A stretch of DNA of 45,569 bases, taken from assembly GCA_001313365.1 (NCBI GenBank), contig BBFS01000034.1, positions 1-45,569 of the forward strand, given 5' to 3'. This document shows positions 29,751-42,776 of this stretch, in pieces. A program made the position numbers and the translations under genes. Within the stretch, counting starts at the first letter, position 1. Each line of letters begins with the position of its first letter. The notes beneath the pieces were generated by a model. It was not told the DNA's origin, ran no database searches, and saw only the letters and a list, made by a program, of their open reading frames with translations. The stretch is from Paenarthrobacter nitroguajacolicus JCM 14115. GTDB lineage: Bacteria; Actinomycetota; Actinomycetes; Actinomycetales; Micrococcaceae.

Positions 29751-31040
29751 TTAGCGAGGATCCACCATGTCGAAATTGAGTGCGGAGAGCTTTTTCACGT
29801 CTGCGAGGTTGGACGAGAGCCTAGTCACCACCGCGTCGCGGTCTGACTCAAGACGGATCAGAAGCTCCGAAATCTGCGGTCCGAAGCCCTCCGTTGGCTC
29901 TATGCAGTGCTCGGGAACCTCGAACAAGCTCATGAGTCCAGATACCTTCCCCTGAGTAGCCAGGACGATGACCGGCTTCTTGGCCGACAAGGCAAGTATG
30001 GAGAGATGCATTCTGCCGGTGACAACGACATCCGCTCGTTGGACAAGCGCCGAGACTTCAGTCGGCGAAAGAAGGCGATCGACGAAAACGGAGCGTTTGG
30101 CCGGGGGGGCGCTTACTGCACGGAGTTTTACGGTTGCGGAAATGTCGTCGACGTTGGAGTGACTCACGTGCGGCAGCAGCAAGCACGTGTAGCCGAGATT
30201 TTCCAATGTCGCGAGAAGGTGATCGTATTCAGCATCCTGCTCGATCGACCTCCCTATTAAACCGCTAACATTGACTATGGCTAGCTTGCCTTGAATGTCT
30301 TTTGTGGCTTCAGCCGCTGCTGACTGTGACGCGTGAGTCGGAGCAGCGGCGAACGAGAAGACCATGTCAGTTGCTTGGATGACGCCAGCGATACCGTCGG
30401 CAACCAGACGGTCATGGGAGTCTGGGTCCCTAGCCAAGATACGTACTCCTGCTTTACCGGCTAAACGAGCCAAGTTCGTAACTTCTCGAGGAGCCCGCCC
30501 GTTCCAACTGAATCCCAGGACGCGTGCCGGAATGCCGGATTCTTGTATCGTCTTGGCTATGTTCCACTCGACCATCGACGAGTGTTGTCCGTAGCCGCCG
30601 TCCATGATGTCGGCGCCCATCACGGAAAAACTCTCAGCTCCACTAATCCGCCGACCGAGGCGCCAGAGGTCAGCATAGTGACCGAATGATTTAGAGTAGA
30701 TCAACTTCGGCAGTATGGAAAACTCAACGCGACTTCTATCCTCATTACTAGGCAATGTGTACGCATCATCTGATTTAACGATAGCCAAAATTGTGCCTGG
30801 TACGTTTCTTACGAAACTCTCAAACATGGCTTGATCACCAATATTGCCAGACCCGGGAGAGTTCAGAATGACGTGTTCGGAACGGCTTTCGCGCGACCCC
30901 TTTAGTGCCGCTCGCAGTACAGCCTGGTCGGCCTTCATTAGTATTTGCAAGAACTTGGGTTGCTGCGCCAATGATGACAAGCGACCTTTTAACACCGACT
31001 TGAGCTTGCGCGCCGAAACCTTCAACGGGGGGGAACTCAT
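29751..31040 (-). CDS. Polysaccharide pyruvyl transferase
   Basis: This enzyme transfers a pyruvyl ketal from phosphoenolpyruvate to a sugar, giving the polymer negative charge. The 429-residue frame is intact, unusual here. Landmarks of the PS_pyruv_trans family are VILNSPGSGNIGDQAMFESF near residue 57, ESFSVMGADIMDGGYGQHSS, the LGFSWNGRAP region, NVSGLIGRSIEQD, TCLLLPHVSH, and VVVTGRMHLSILALSAKKPV. The stop abuts the terminator at 29,710. The start ATG 31,040 overlaps the flippase stop (ATGA), so both are translated together. The acceptor sugar is unknown. Mannose, glucose or galactose residues are usual in this family. Confidence 0.92.
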   Translation of the reverse strand: MSSPPLKVSARKLKSVLKGRLSSLAQQPKFLQILMKADQAVLRAALKGSRESRSEHVILNSPGSGNIGDQAMFESFVRNVPGTILAIVKSDDAYTLPSNEDRSRVEFSILPKLIYSKSFGHYADLWRLGRRISGAESFSVMGADIMDGGYGQHSSMVEWNIAKTIQESGIPARVLGFSWNGRAPREVTNLARLAGKAGVRILARDPDSHDRLVADGIAGVIQATDMVFSFAAAPTHASQSAAAEATKDIQGKLAIVNVSGLIGRSIEQDAEYDHLLATLENLGYTCLLLPHVSHSNVDDISATVKLRAVSAPPAKRSVFVDRLLSPTEVSALVQRADVVVTGRMHLSILALSAKKPVIVLATQGKVSGLMSLFEVPEHCIEPTEGFGPQISELLIRLESDRDAVVTRLSSNLADVKKLSALNFDMVDPR

Positions 31041-32504
31041 GTTGCCTCCAGAATCCTACTTTTTGAACTGACTAAACCCATAAACACGCCGGTCATGCTG
31101 AATACATCGCGGCGAACACTTGGAATAACTAGAGGGATGACTATGCCGATGCTCCACCCAGCGATGAGCCTACTAGGGGAGGCATATTGGGAATTAGCGG
31201 GAGCAGTATTCCCAAGATTGCAGCACAGGCACCAACTAAGAAAAATCGTAACCCGCCAAGGAACAGTTGCATGGCGGGGGACATTTGTTTTTTTCATCCA
31301 CATCAGTGAGATCGGCCAAGCGAGAGCAAGGCCTAACGAATAACCCCCCCAGACAGCACCGGCAACTCCTATGAAGCTGCCAGCTACGGTTAGGGCAAGA
31401 ACGATGCCCTTCGTCACTAAGTTGTAGCGGAGAAGCTCTGAGGTTTGACCCTTTGAAAGGAACACCCAGTAGGAAACAAACGTTGCCGCTTGGAAGGCAG
31501 TTCCAATGCAGAGTGCCTGAAGTAGAGGCACCACTGCTCCCCCCCATTGGTGACCTAGGAGGATGACCACGAGCGGTGAGGCGAAAGCAGCCACAAATGA
31601 GAATGCTAGCGCAGCGGAATACCCTAAAATGAGCTGGATTTTGACAATGGAACGATTAAAATGGTCGTCATCAGATAATCGGATGAGTGTAGTTAGGGCC
31701 ACATTGGTTAGCGGACCAAAAACCTGATTAATCGGAATTGTCGCGATCTGAGAAGCTCTTGAATAAGCTCCGAGTATAGATGGGCCAAAAGCGTAGCCGA
31801 TCAGTACGCCGGGGGGGCATTTGCGCTGATGTAGTTGATAAACTGAGCTACTCCGAGATTTCCGCCATAGTGGAGGAACTTCTTAACTTTACCGCTGGGA
31901 CCAGGCCATCCGGGATGCCAGTTGCTTATTGCGATGCGGCTAATGAGCAGTATGAGTGCAGCCGTAACCTGCAAAATTACGAGAGCCCAGTACCCCCGCC
32001 CCCGAGGAGCGCTGCAGTAATTCCCGCAAGGAGTGCTAGGGAGTTTGCGACGACATCAGTGAGCGTGAGCGCCTTGAAACGAAGACTGCGGTTCATTTCA
32101 ACCTGATATTGGGCTTGAATACCGTTCAAGAGAAAGATGCATGAGATGGCTAATGTGATCGGTATCAACCGTTGGTCGTCGTATAGTCCGGCTATTGGCA
32201 GGCTGGCTGCGGCCGATACTGCTGCTAGGAAGAGGCCAAGCCCGGTGTTAATGAGAAACAGGTTGCTCTTTTGCTTCCGCGACAAAGTGGGAGCCTGGAT
32301 GCTGGCAGTGGTGATGCCAAAGTCCCTGATTAGCTCCGCGACCCCAACGATGGCCGTAACCATAGCTACGAGGCCGAAGTCTTGAGGAGTAAGTAGGCGC
32401 CCCAACACGACGAGGTTGACGAGTAGGAGCACCATTTTGGCTCCCTGTCCCACCAGAGTGATCAAGCCTCCCCGGGCGGCCTTTTGAGCGGTAGCTGAGG
32501 TCAT
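31037..32504 (-). CDS. wzx: Lipid-linked oligosaccharide flippase (Wzx-like)
   Basis: This flippase of about 485 residues belongs to the polysaccharide-transport (MviN/Wzx, LPS-biosynthesis) group of the MATE/MOP superfamily. The N-terminus reads KAARGGLITLVGQGAKMVLL with VNLVVLGRLLTPQDFGLVAM, the family signature. Twelve to fourteen hydrophobic segments follow, with IQAQYQVEMNRSLRFKALT in a cytoplasmic loop and PLVVILLGHQWGGAVVPLLQ further on. Breaks are near 31,270, 31,810 and 31,985-31,995. The G run at 31,345 adds one Gly to AVWGYSLGLALAW. It flips the undecaprenyl-linked repeat unit to the outer face. It is divergent from the nitroreductase-like gene and coupled to the pyruvyl transferase. 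Confidence 0.88.
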
Positions 32505-32841
32505 GGCACTTTACAATCGCTTTCTCTCTAAGTCGCGATGGAAGCTTTTCGGTGCTTACATATTCACCCAGCTGCTGTGGGTCGCGCGCACGCTTACAAA
32601 CGTTTGGCGCTGGATCTGAGGTGGTGGCCCAAGAAGTTGCTCCGCCGCCTTGCCTCGCCGTCGACGCCATCAACTAACACTTGCCCGCAGTTGTGTAGTC
32701 TAGCGGCTCTTGGGCCGGCCCCCCCGATCCAATGGCAACTGTTACTGCGTAACTTAGGCAATGCGGTTACAGCTCGCGCATCGACTAGAATTGCTGATGA
32801 TTGAACCAGCGTGCCGGTCGTTTCAGGGGGAGTTAAATAGC
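32505..32841. promoter_or_regulatory. Divergent promoter region of flippase and nitroreductase-like genes
   Basis: A 337-bp gap with no convincing gene. CAGGGGGAG at 32,824-32,832 provides the ribosome site for ATG 32,842. A promoter for each side is expected here; I could not pick boxes with certainty. Confidence 0.45.
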
Positions 32842-33830
32842 ATGGCAATACTCAAGCGAGTTATCAAATCCTTCGTCCCAGCCCCCCCGGTCTTTGTCCT
32901 TCTGAAGCAAAACTACCGAAAATTGCTTGTGATCCGTGAGGCCGCCATTGATGCAAGTAGGCATATCAAATATGGTGCAGCGGAAGACGATCTATTCTCC
33001 GGTAGTGGGACCAGCAGGCACCTTGAATGCCAGCTGACTAAGGATTACCACCGTATAGAAAAAGGGCTCGCGTTGAAGCACCCTAAGCATCCGTTCGGTG
33101 AAGGTGTAAGGAGTCGGCTTGAGCTGGGGGGGCTTCGTAGGCCCATTGCGCATGAACAACTTCCAGAGGTGGTCGGGCACGCTGAATCCGCTCTTGAGGC
33201 CCTTGAAGGTTGGAACACCCGCGAAGTCATTCCCCAGATGGTGAGCCCGACAGTTCGTTCCCAATCCGTGTGGGAACCCATTCTGAACGCGGATGCTCAA
33301 GGCGTTCTTGAACACTTCTTTTCATCACGAAGGAGCGTTAGAGCCTTCGATACCTCAAAAGCAGTCGATCATGACGCGATTCGGCAGGCAGCTAGCACGG
33401 CTTTGTCTACCCCCCTCGGTGTGCAACCGTCAGGCTTGGCGGCTTCATGTCTTCACTCAGGCCGAGGATGTTTCCCGTGTTATCCGGCACCAGAACGGTA
33501 ATGCCGGCTTTGGCGGAGGAGTCCCGGCGCTAGCGGTGGTAACGGTGGATACAAGACTGTTTGCAGGTGCGGCTGAACGCCACCAGCGCTGGATTGACGG
33601 GGGGGCTATTTGCCATGAATTTCGCTCATGGGCTGCATGCCCAAGGGCTTGCTACTTGCATGCTCAACTGGTCAATGAAGAATGATGCATCCAACCGGTT
33701 GAGGGAGTCGGCCGGAATACCCGCACACGAGGATATCGTGATGCTGGTGGCTATCGGTCACACCGAGAACGAGTTCAGGGTTGCCAGGTCTCCACGGCGT
33801 TCCCTAGATGCAGTGTTGGAAATGCGGTAG
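32842..33830 (+). CDS. Nitroreductase-family protein of an exopolysaccharide locus
   Basis: This protein of about 325 residues has an N-terminal part of about 150 residues (MAILKRVIKSFVP, LTKDYHRIEKGLALKHPKHP) and a C-terminal FMN-dependent nitroreductase domain: FFSSRRSVRAFDTSKAVDHD with the conserved RRSVR, SVCNRQAWRLHVFT, ALAVVTVDTRLF, GGLFAMNFAHGLHAQGLATC and VMLVAIGHTENEFRVARSP. I identify nitroreductase-type FMN binding from RRSVR and CNRQAW. Breaks are near 33,412 and 33,601; the G run at 33,126 keeps the frame but adds a Gly. The start is ATG 32,842. Such proteins recur beside polysaccharide pyruvyl transferases, but their chemistry there is not established. Confidence 0.82.
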
Positions 33831-34363
33831 CGTTTTCTCTCGGCGAGGTCGCGGTGGTAGCGAATCGAAAGCCTTCGGCATGAAGGTGAGCACTTGTGCT
33901 CGTTAGCGTCAGGGGCGCGGCAGCGAACACCTCGATGCGTTGGAACTGACGCGATTGAAGCTTCGTTGTGGTCACTGGGAGCCTCTAAGCAGTCCACGAC
34001 AGTGGCCCGGGATCGGCGCCGTAATGGGGGGATAGGCAACAAGGTTGTGAGTTTTCTCAGCCCAGAAGGCACCCTATAAGAAACCGCCCCCCCGAACCCC
34101 CCCACACTACTCAGACTCTTCGGTTCCGAGGCGGGATTGAGCGAGGACTGTTCACTCGCTGTTTGTGGGGAGTTTAGAGTCTTCCTCTTTATGAGAGCGG
34201 GAGACGTGCGCTGTTTCGTTCTCGGGGGCGACCACGGCCCGATTCTTGAGGAGTGGCTGAGCCTAAACGGAGAGTTGCCAGTTGTTGACCTGTATAGGCG
34301 GAAGAGTGGATCGTGCGGAGTCGTAATGCCTAGTCGGTGTGGATTAGCCCACGATACTTAGTG
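33831..34363. other. Gap without supported gene
   Basis: This stretch of more than 500 bp lies between the nitroreductase-like gene and the tyrosine kinase. Frames on both strands are short and of poor composition; one plus-strand frame at 34,137 (74 codons) is probably spurious. Two C7 runs stand at 34,085-34,105. It may hold the 3' end of decayed sequence. Confidence 0.35.
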
Positions 34364-34395
34364 ATCGGGCACCTAGAATATCTAGGCGGCCCGAT
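34364..34395 (-). terminator. Hairpin terminator after the tyrosine kinase gene
   Basis: ATCGGGC and CCTAG on the left (34,364-34,376) pair with CTAGG and GCCCGAT on the right (34,382-34,395), with a small internal loop. It sits 3 bp past the stop of the minus-strand kinase gene. Confidence 0.65.
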
Positions 34396-34398
34396 TAC

Positions 34399-35929
34399 TT
34401 ATGACTTACTGCCTGGGTCCTGGGTAATGATGAGGGCCCTTTGACGCGGTTGGCGCTGAGCTTGCAGCGTCAGATCGAAGTCATTTTGCTCAGGAGGTTC
34501 GTAGGAGAGAGGCTCCTTCTGTGAACGTTTTTTCGAGACCGCTCGGCTCTCGGTTGAACTGCTTTTTTGATCCTTGTCGTCACTGCTGTAGTAGCTGTAA
34601 GCGTAGGCATCTGGCCCCTTGGACGGGAGTCTGTTGAGAACAACACCGAGGAGGTTGGACCCCACCATGTCGAGTGCATTGAGTGACTTTTGCAGGTCGT
34701 GATGACGGAGCTTTTGTGTACCAACGACGAGGATTACGCCGCCAACATGCTGGGATAGCACTGCCGCGTCCGTGACGGGGGAGCAGCGGAGGGGCATCAA
34801 TTACTATCGTGTCGAATGCTTGTTCCAGCCTAGCGATGAGCTGCTTCATGTCGTCAGAGCCAAGCAGTTCGCTCGGGTTCGGCGGAATCTGCCCCCCCGA
34901 GGTAAGGACGTATAGGTTGTCTTCACCCCAGGCTGTAGGAGCTCGTTCAGGTCCCCCGCGCCGACCAAGACTGTTGTGAGTCCAGCATTTCGTTCGAGCC
35001 CTAGGTATTCATTGACCATCGGACGCCGCAAATCCGCGTCGATCAGGCAAACTGTTTGACCAGCTTGGGCCAGAGCAATGGCTAGGTTCGTGGCTGTGGT
35101 GCTCTTGCCTTCGCCCGGAAGGGACGATGTTACGAGAACTGTTTTCGCGTGACCCGCAACGTTTGCAAACTGCAGGTTCGTGCGCAGCTGACGGAAGGAC
35201 TCTGCGCGAGGGCTCTGGTGAGCCGATTGAGTCAGGAGGGGTTTCTTGGTCGCATCCTGGTCAAAAGTGATCCCTCCAAGAACCGGAACATCGGTGATCC
35301 GTCGAAGGTCGTCCTCGCCGCGGACACGGTTATCAACTGTCGTCCGGAAGATAGCAGCGGCCACTCCGACGACAAGTCCTGCCAGCAGGCCTAGCAGCAA
35401 GTGAAGCTTGGTGTTTGGTGCCGAAGGCGCGACAGGTGCTTTAGCGGGCTTGATGATCGACAAGCTAACGGGAGAATTGCCGCCTGTTCGGGGGCTTTTC
35501 AAGGGTGTCAACTACTCGGATAAGGCTGTCCGCGACGGCCTGTGAAATGGCCGCCGCCTGAACAGCGGAAGCATCAGAGACGGCGATGTTAATAAGCACG
35601 GTGCTTGTCTCGCTTGTAGCCTTGACATTCTCGGCCAGCTCTTCGGCCGTCATGCCCAGCCCAAGCGTGTCAATCGCCGGTTGAAGCACGGCTGGTGACT
35701 GTACCGTCTTAATGTATGACTGAACCCTAGCCTGACTGAAGTTGTTTCCGAGCTGCAGTTCCTGAACTGATCCAGAACTCTGAATAGCAACGAAAAGCTG
35801 CGTCTCCGCCGTGTAGGTCGGTTTGGTCAAAACGGAAGCTGCGCCAGCCAAAAGGAGACCAGTCAAAGTGCAAGCTATGACTAATATCCAATTGCGGCGC
35901 AGGATGCGCAGATAATCGCGTAAATCCAA
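34399..35929 (-). CDS. Chain-length regulator fused to tyrosine autokinase (Wzz-Wzc type)
   Basis: This membrane protein of about 510 residues joins a Wzz domain to a BY-kinase. The Wzz part starts MDLRDYLRILRRNWILVIAC with a first membrane segment. A second segment is LLLGLLAGLVVGVAAAIF near residue 180. The kinase has Walker A SSLPGEGKSTTATNLA, Walker A' CLIDADLRRPMVNEYLG, and Walker B FDTIVIDAPPLLPVTDAAVL. A tyrosine cluster, DAYAYSYYSSDDK, follows the core, and a polar tail of about 60 residues ends the protein. It controls chain length and assembly in Wzx/Wzy pathways. Breaks are near 34,780, 34,925 and 35,490. The start is TTG 35,929. A partner phosphatase is not in the window. Confidence 0.92.
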
Positions 35930-36177
35930 ACCGGTTCCCCCTTGTGTCGGTTCCTGACGCTGCTATGTAGCACGCCACTAGAACGGCATCTTTTTTCGTG
36001 GTGAACCTTATTGTACCGGCTCGCTACGGGAGTGCCGGCTACCATGAACGCTTCGTGAAGCGGGCGTAACACGGCCCAAGGGCTCGCCTTCCTCCGTCAT
36101 TGATGCGAGGAGATCATGGCGCGCAGAAAATCCTGCAGTCTTCAGCGATTGTCCGTAAATCAGGACGTAGTTGGAGC

Positions 36178-39559
<3,382 letters not shown>

Positions 39560-39712
39560 CCGGACCAGCTCACTTCGTACGCCTGCGCGGCCGCACTGAT
39601 TCAACGGAAACGTAGGTACTTCTGCGTGATTCCCAGCAATGGAAGGCTCGGGCAGACCGGATGCAAATTGACCGCCCACACCGTGTAGCCAAGTAGCCGC
39701 TGCGAAAAAGAC

Positions 39713-39733
39713 GAGTACCGACTACTCGGGCGC
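39713..39733 (+). promoter_or_regulatory. Recurrent 21-bp intergenic motif, copy 3
   Basis: GAGTACCGACTACTCG followed by GGCGC, preceded by GAAAAAGAC. It lies 31 bp before the start of the small gene at 39,764 and is the copy closest to a start codon, so it may act as promoter or operator there. Confidence 0.5.
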
Positions 39734-39763
39734 AATGGGGTACTCCGTTCTTACGATCAAACC

Positions 39764-39967
39764 ATGATCACACTGATGCGCACGGGGCCGCGATACCCCC
39801 CCGAACGGCCGACTCGGTTGGAGGGGCCAGCAGTGGTGGACGCTGCTTGGACCGCTCTTTCCATCGCCTCGGCCATCATCTTGCTACCGGCTATTGCCGT
39901 CGATGAGGCAATTCGCGCGTTCTTTCCTCGGAAAGCCGACGAAGACAGGCTTGAGTACTACGAGTGA
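39764..39967 (+). CDS. Small single-pass membrane protein, 67 aa
   Basis: This intact frame has a polar N-terminus (RTGPRYPPERPTRLEGPAVV), a hydrophobic segment WTALSIASAIILLPAIAVDE and the charged tail FPRKADEDRLEYYE. The C run near 39,796 may add a Pro to RYPPERP. It starts at ATG 39,764, 31 bp after motif copy 3. No family is recognised. It stands alone between rmlA and the YdcF-like gene. Confidence 0.55.
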   Translation: MITLMRTGPRYPPERPTRLEGPAVVDAAWTALSIASAIILLPAIAVDEAIRAFFPRKADEDRLEYYE

Positions 39968-40358
39968 GTAGGACGTGGGCGTTTGCGTGGCCGTCAGAGC
40001 CTGCCTCGATGCGCAGTAGGTTATCCTGTTCAGCGGATGACCTAGAGGACGAACGGGCCACGCAAGTTCGTCGCGCGGCCGATGTCCTTGATCACGTTGT
40101 TCTGGGCAGTCATCCCTTCAGTCAGCAGATAAGCCCCGGCTTGTCCTCATCGGTGCCCGGTGCAGGAACGCCTCTCTGAACGGGTGAGCGCAGGTCGACA
40201 CTGCGGAGGACCGCTCCAATGTGGATCACGAGAATGCGGTGATAGAAATCGGCGGTAGCCTCGGGTTGCGGTAGTGGTGTCGCTCCGGACGCTCCCGGCC
40301 TCCGGCTCGCCCAAACCAAACAAGGTGTCGAGCCCACTCAGGGGCAGGTCATGAGGTC
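39968..40358. other. Gap without supported gene
   Basis: About 390 bp after the small membrane gene. Short frames on both strands lack family features. I see no hairpin or repeat that stands out. Confidence 0.35.
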
Positions 40359-40907
40359 CTAGCACTCAGGCCGTAACCACACATCCAACAGCCCGCCAGT
40401 TTCCACAACGAATCGCCACACCCAGCCAAAGGGGGGAGAGCTGCGGCTCTGTACCGACCATGTGCACGTCGGCTGCAATGCACTGCTTCATCAGCGTGCC
40501 GGCTCGTTCAACGTGATAATCGGACGTCACCACTGTCACGGACTTCCACCCTCGCTCCGCTGCAAGATCGCGGAGTCGTGCGGCCTCGCCTCTGGTGTTG
40601 AGCGGATCCGGACGGAAGCAGTCCAGGTGAGTGACGCCGTCGTGCTCCTCACAAAACTCATCCGAACCGGCGTTGGCCGGCAGCCCCGTGGTGACAACCA
40701 CTAGGTCCTGGATTCCCAATTGGTCCCTCAAAGCGAGGCCCACCGGGAGTCGTTCGTTGCTCATGCCGCCCAGGACCACAATGCGTCGGTTCGCTGGGGA
40801 GTGGCGTGGGGCGGGTTGTGAAAGAGCTGGAAAGCAGCAATCAGCCACAGGACACCCGCCAGGGCGCAAGCCACCAACGTCCAGGCGAGCTTTCTTTTGA
40901 ACGTCAC
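40359..40907 (-). CDS. YdcF-like (DUF218) membrane protein
   Basis: This protein of about 182 residues has an N-terminal basic stretch and membrane segment (FKRKLAWTLVACALAGVLWL) and a DUF218/YdcF domain: DAIVVLGG-like text at the fold start, LALRDQLGIQDLVVVTTGLP, TRGEAARLRDLAAERGWKSV and TVVTSDYHVERAGTLMKQC with the conserved His-Arg-Ala region. The frame breaks near 40,780 and 40,410; correction gives WRFVVETGGLLDVWLRPEC and TAG 40,359. YdcF-like proteins bind S-adenosylmethionine or act in envelope biology; the specific role is unknown. The GTG start 40,907 overlaps the stop of the regulator gene upstream (GTGA). Confidence 0.8.
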
Positions 40908-41371
40908 CGGGTATCTACGTCCTCGAACACCAGGAAGGTTTGGGTGTCCAGGATGCCGTCCATGGATTGCAGTTGATCGAAGATGACGCGGCGGAGGTGG
41001 ATGTTGTCTGTGGCGCGGACCAGGAGGATGACGTCGAAGTCGCCGCCCACCAAAGCGATGTGGTGGATCTCGGGGGGGATGGCCCGCAGCTGTTCCTTGA
41101 GTTCGCGCCACGAGTGCTGCTGAACCTTCAACGTCACGTAAGCCGACGACCGAAGGCCCGCTTTGATGGGATCCACCAGCGCCGTGAACTTGGTCAGCAC
41201 GCCCTCGCCCGTGAGCCGGGCGATCCGGGTGTACGCGTGGGCGCGGCTGATGTGGACGTTCTCCGCCACCTGCGTGATGGACATGCGCCCATCGGTGGTC
41301 AGCTCGCGGATGATGTCCCGGTCCACACTGTCCAGCGGTACGGCGGTCTGCTCCGCCTCGGCCTCGCTCAC
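40904..41371 (-). CDS. bkdR: Lrp/AsnC family regulator, probably of the bkd operon
   Basis: This DNA-binding protein of about 155 residues has an N-terminal winged helix (LDSVDRDIIRELTTDGRMSI, TQVAENVHISRAHAYTRIAR) and a C-terminal RAM ligand-binding domain (SAYVTLKVQQHSW, HHIALVGGDFDVILLVRATD, TQTFLVFEDVDTR). I chose GTG 41,371, with GGAGAG 3 nt upstream, over ATG 41,416, since family members begin about ten residues before LDxxDR. The gene diverges from an E1/E2 operon, as does BkdR of Pseudomonas, which activates branched-chain 2-oxoacid dehydrogenase genes. Valine, leucine or isoleucine binding is inference. The 4-bp overlap with the YdcF-like gene suggests cotranscription. Confidence 0.88.
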   Translation of the reverse strand: MSEAEAEQTAVPLDSVDRDIIRELTTDGRMSITQVAENVHISRAHAYTRIARLTGEGVLTKFTALVDPIKAGLRSSAYVTLKVQQHSWRELKEQLRAIPPEIHHIALVGGDFDVILLVRATDNIHLRRVIFDQLQSMDGILDTQTFLVFEDVDTR

Positions 41372-41416
41372 TGGCTCTCCAATTCGTCTACAGCACGGGC
41401 ACGTTACCCAGCTCAC

Positions 41417-41426
41417 AATTGCAATT
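41417..41426. promoter_or_regulatory. Perfect palindrome AATTGCAATT, candidate Lrp operator
   Basis: The 10-bp sequence AATTGCAATT is its own reverse complement. It lies 46 bp upstream of the regulator start and 119 bp before the E1 alpha start. Lrp/AsnC proteins favour AT-rich palindromes in divergent control regions, so it may be the regulator's own site. Confidence 0.4.
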
Positions 41427-41545
41427 CGTCTTTCAGAATACCCAGTTTAGGCAAGGGCTTCCATGATTCGGCGGAAAGCTGGATACGAAACAGAGCCGGG
41501 GGGGAACATACTGGAAGCACATAGTGGCTAGAGAAGGACGGACCA

Positions 41546-42776
41546 ATGACGATCCACGCAGACCACTCTGCGCCGGAAACGGCTGTAGAGGACCAAGCTG
41601 CTGACGTTCGGACAAAATTCGGCATCAGCGTTGAGGACTACATGCTCCCCCGCCCGGCACCAGATCCAAATGGTGAACCCGGACGGCACCCTCCGCTCCC
41701 ATGACGAGCAAGGCACCGAACCCGGCCACGAGTACCCCCCCACGCCCAGCGACGCTGAACTGATGGCCGCTTACGAGCAGCTCGTCGTCGGGCGTCGCGT
41801 CAACGATCAGAACTCTGCGCTCGTCCGGCAGGGCCGCATGGCCGTCTACCCCCCTCAAGCCACGGCCAGGAAGCCTGCCAGGTTGCAGCTGCCATGTGCC
41901 TCAGCGAAGGTGACTGGCTGTTCCCCCCCACCTACCGTGACGCCGTCGCCGTCATGACCCGCGGGGGGGTGGACCCCCGTTGAGGTGATGACCATCTTCC
42001 GCGGCGACTGGCACGGCGGGTACGACCCCAAAGAGCACAACGTCGGCATCCAGTGCACCCCCGCTGACCACCCAGCTGCTGCACGCCGTCGGCGTTGCCC
42101 ACGCTGCCAAGCTGCGCGGTGAAAACACCGTAGTGATGGCCATGTGCGGCGACGGCGCCACCAGCGAAGGCGACTTCCACGAGGCACTGAACTTCGCCGC
42201 CGTCTTCCACCTGCCCGTCATCTTCTTCGTGCAGAACAACAAGTACGCCATCTCCGTACCGCTCAGCCACCAGTCCGTGGCACCGTCGCTGGCCCACAAG
42301 GCTGTTGGCTACGGCATGGCCGGTGAACGCGTCGACGGCAACGACCTCGTCGCGCTGCTCGCCGTGATGGACCGCGCCGTGAAGCTGGCCCGCGAAGGAT
42401 CCGGGCCGCTGCTCATCGAAGCCCACACCTACCGCATGCAGGCCCACACCAACGCCGACGACGCCAGCCGCTACCGTCCCGACAGCGAAGTTGCCGAATG
42501 GCAGGCCAAGGATCCGCTGGCACGCATGAAGTCGTACCTCACGGACAAGGGCCTGCTGGACGACGCCGCTTCGGAGCGCATTGCTTCGCATGCCGAGGCC
42601 GTCGCCACCCAGCTCCGCGAAGGCCTGGGGGGGAGGACGTTCCGGTGCAGCCGCTGGATCTCTTCAAGTACGTCTTCGCCAAGCAAACCCCGCAGCTGAA
42701 AGAACAGTCCGAACTGCTCGCCAGCGAACTCGCCCGCGCCGAAAGCGCCAACACCGGAACGGAGAGCGCAAAATGA
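41546..42776 (+). CDS. bkdA: 2-oxoacid dehydrogenase E1 alpha subunit
   Basis: This subunit of about 405 residues forms, with E1 beta, the thiamine diphosphate-dependent decarboxylase of a 2-oxoacid dehydrogenase complex. The thiamine-binding motif GDGATSEGDFHEALNFAAVF ending in FFVQNNKYAIS is plain at about residues 205-240. SSHGQEACQVAAAMC and GDWLFPTYRDAVAVMTRGVD are recovered across breaks near 41,650, 41,855 and 41,970. IEAHTYRMQAHTNADDASRY carries the phosphorylation-loop region. Frame shifts also occur near 42,060 and 42,630; the C run near 41,735 keeps the frame but adds a Pro. ATG 41,546 has GAGAAGGA 7 nt upstream. The TGA overlaps the E1 beta ATG. Branched-chain specificity is inferred from the Lrp-type regulator. 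Confidence 0.88.

Noticed and set aside
34137..34361. 74-codon frame between the nitroreductase-like gene and the kinase
   Set aside because: No ribosome site, hydrophobic pattern or family similarity; Cys-rich composition is typical of random frames.
40122..40365. Minus-strand frame before the YdcF-like gene's end
   Set aside because: No domain features. The corrected YdcF-like end accounts for part of the same DNA.
41932..42591. Minus-strand frame of 219 codons in the E1 alpha region
   Set aside because: It is the GC-rich shadow of the E1 alpha coding strand, where the thiamine-binding motif is clear.
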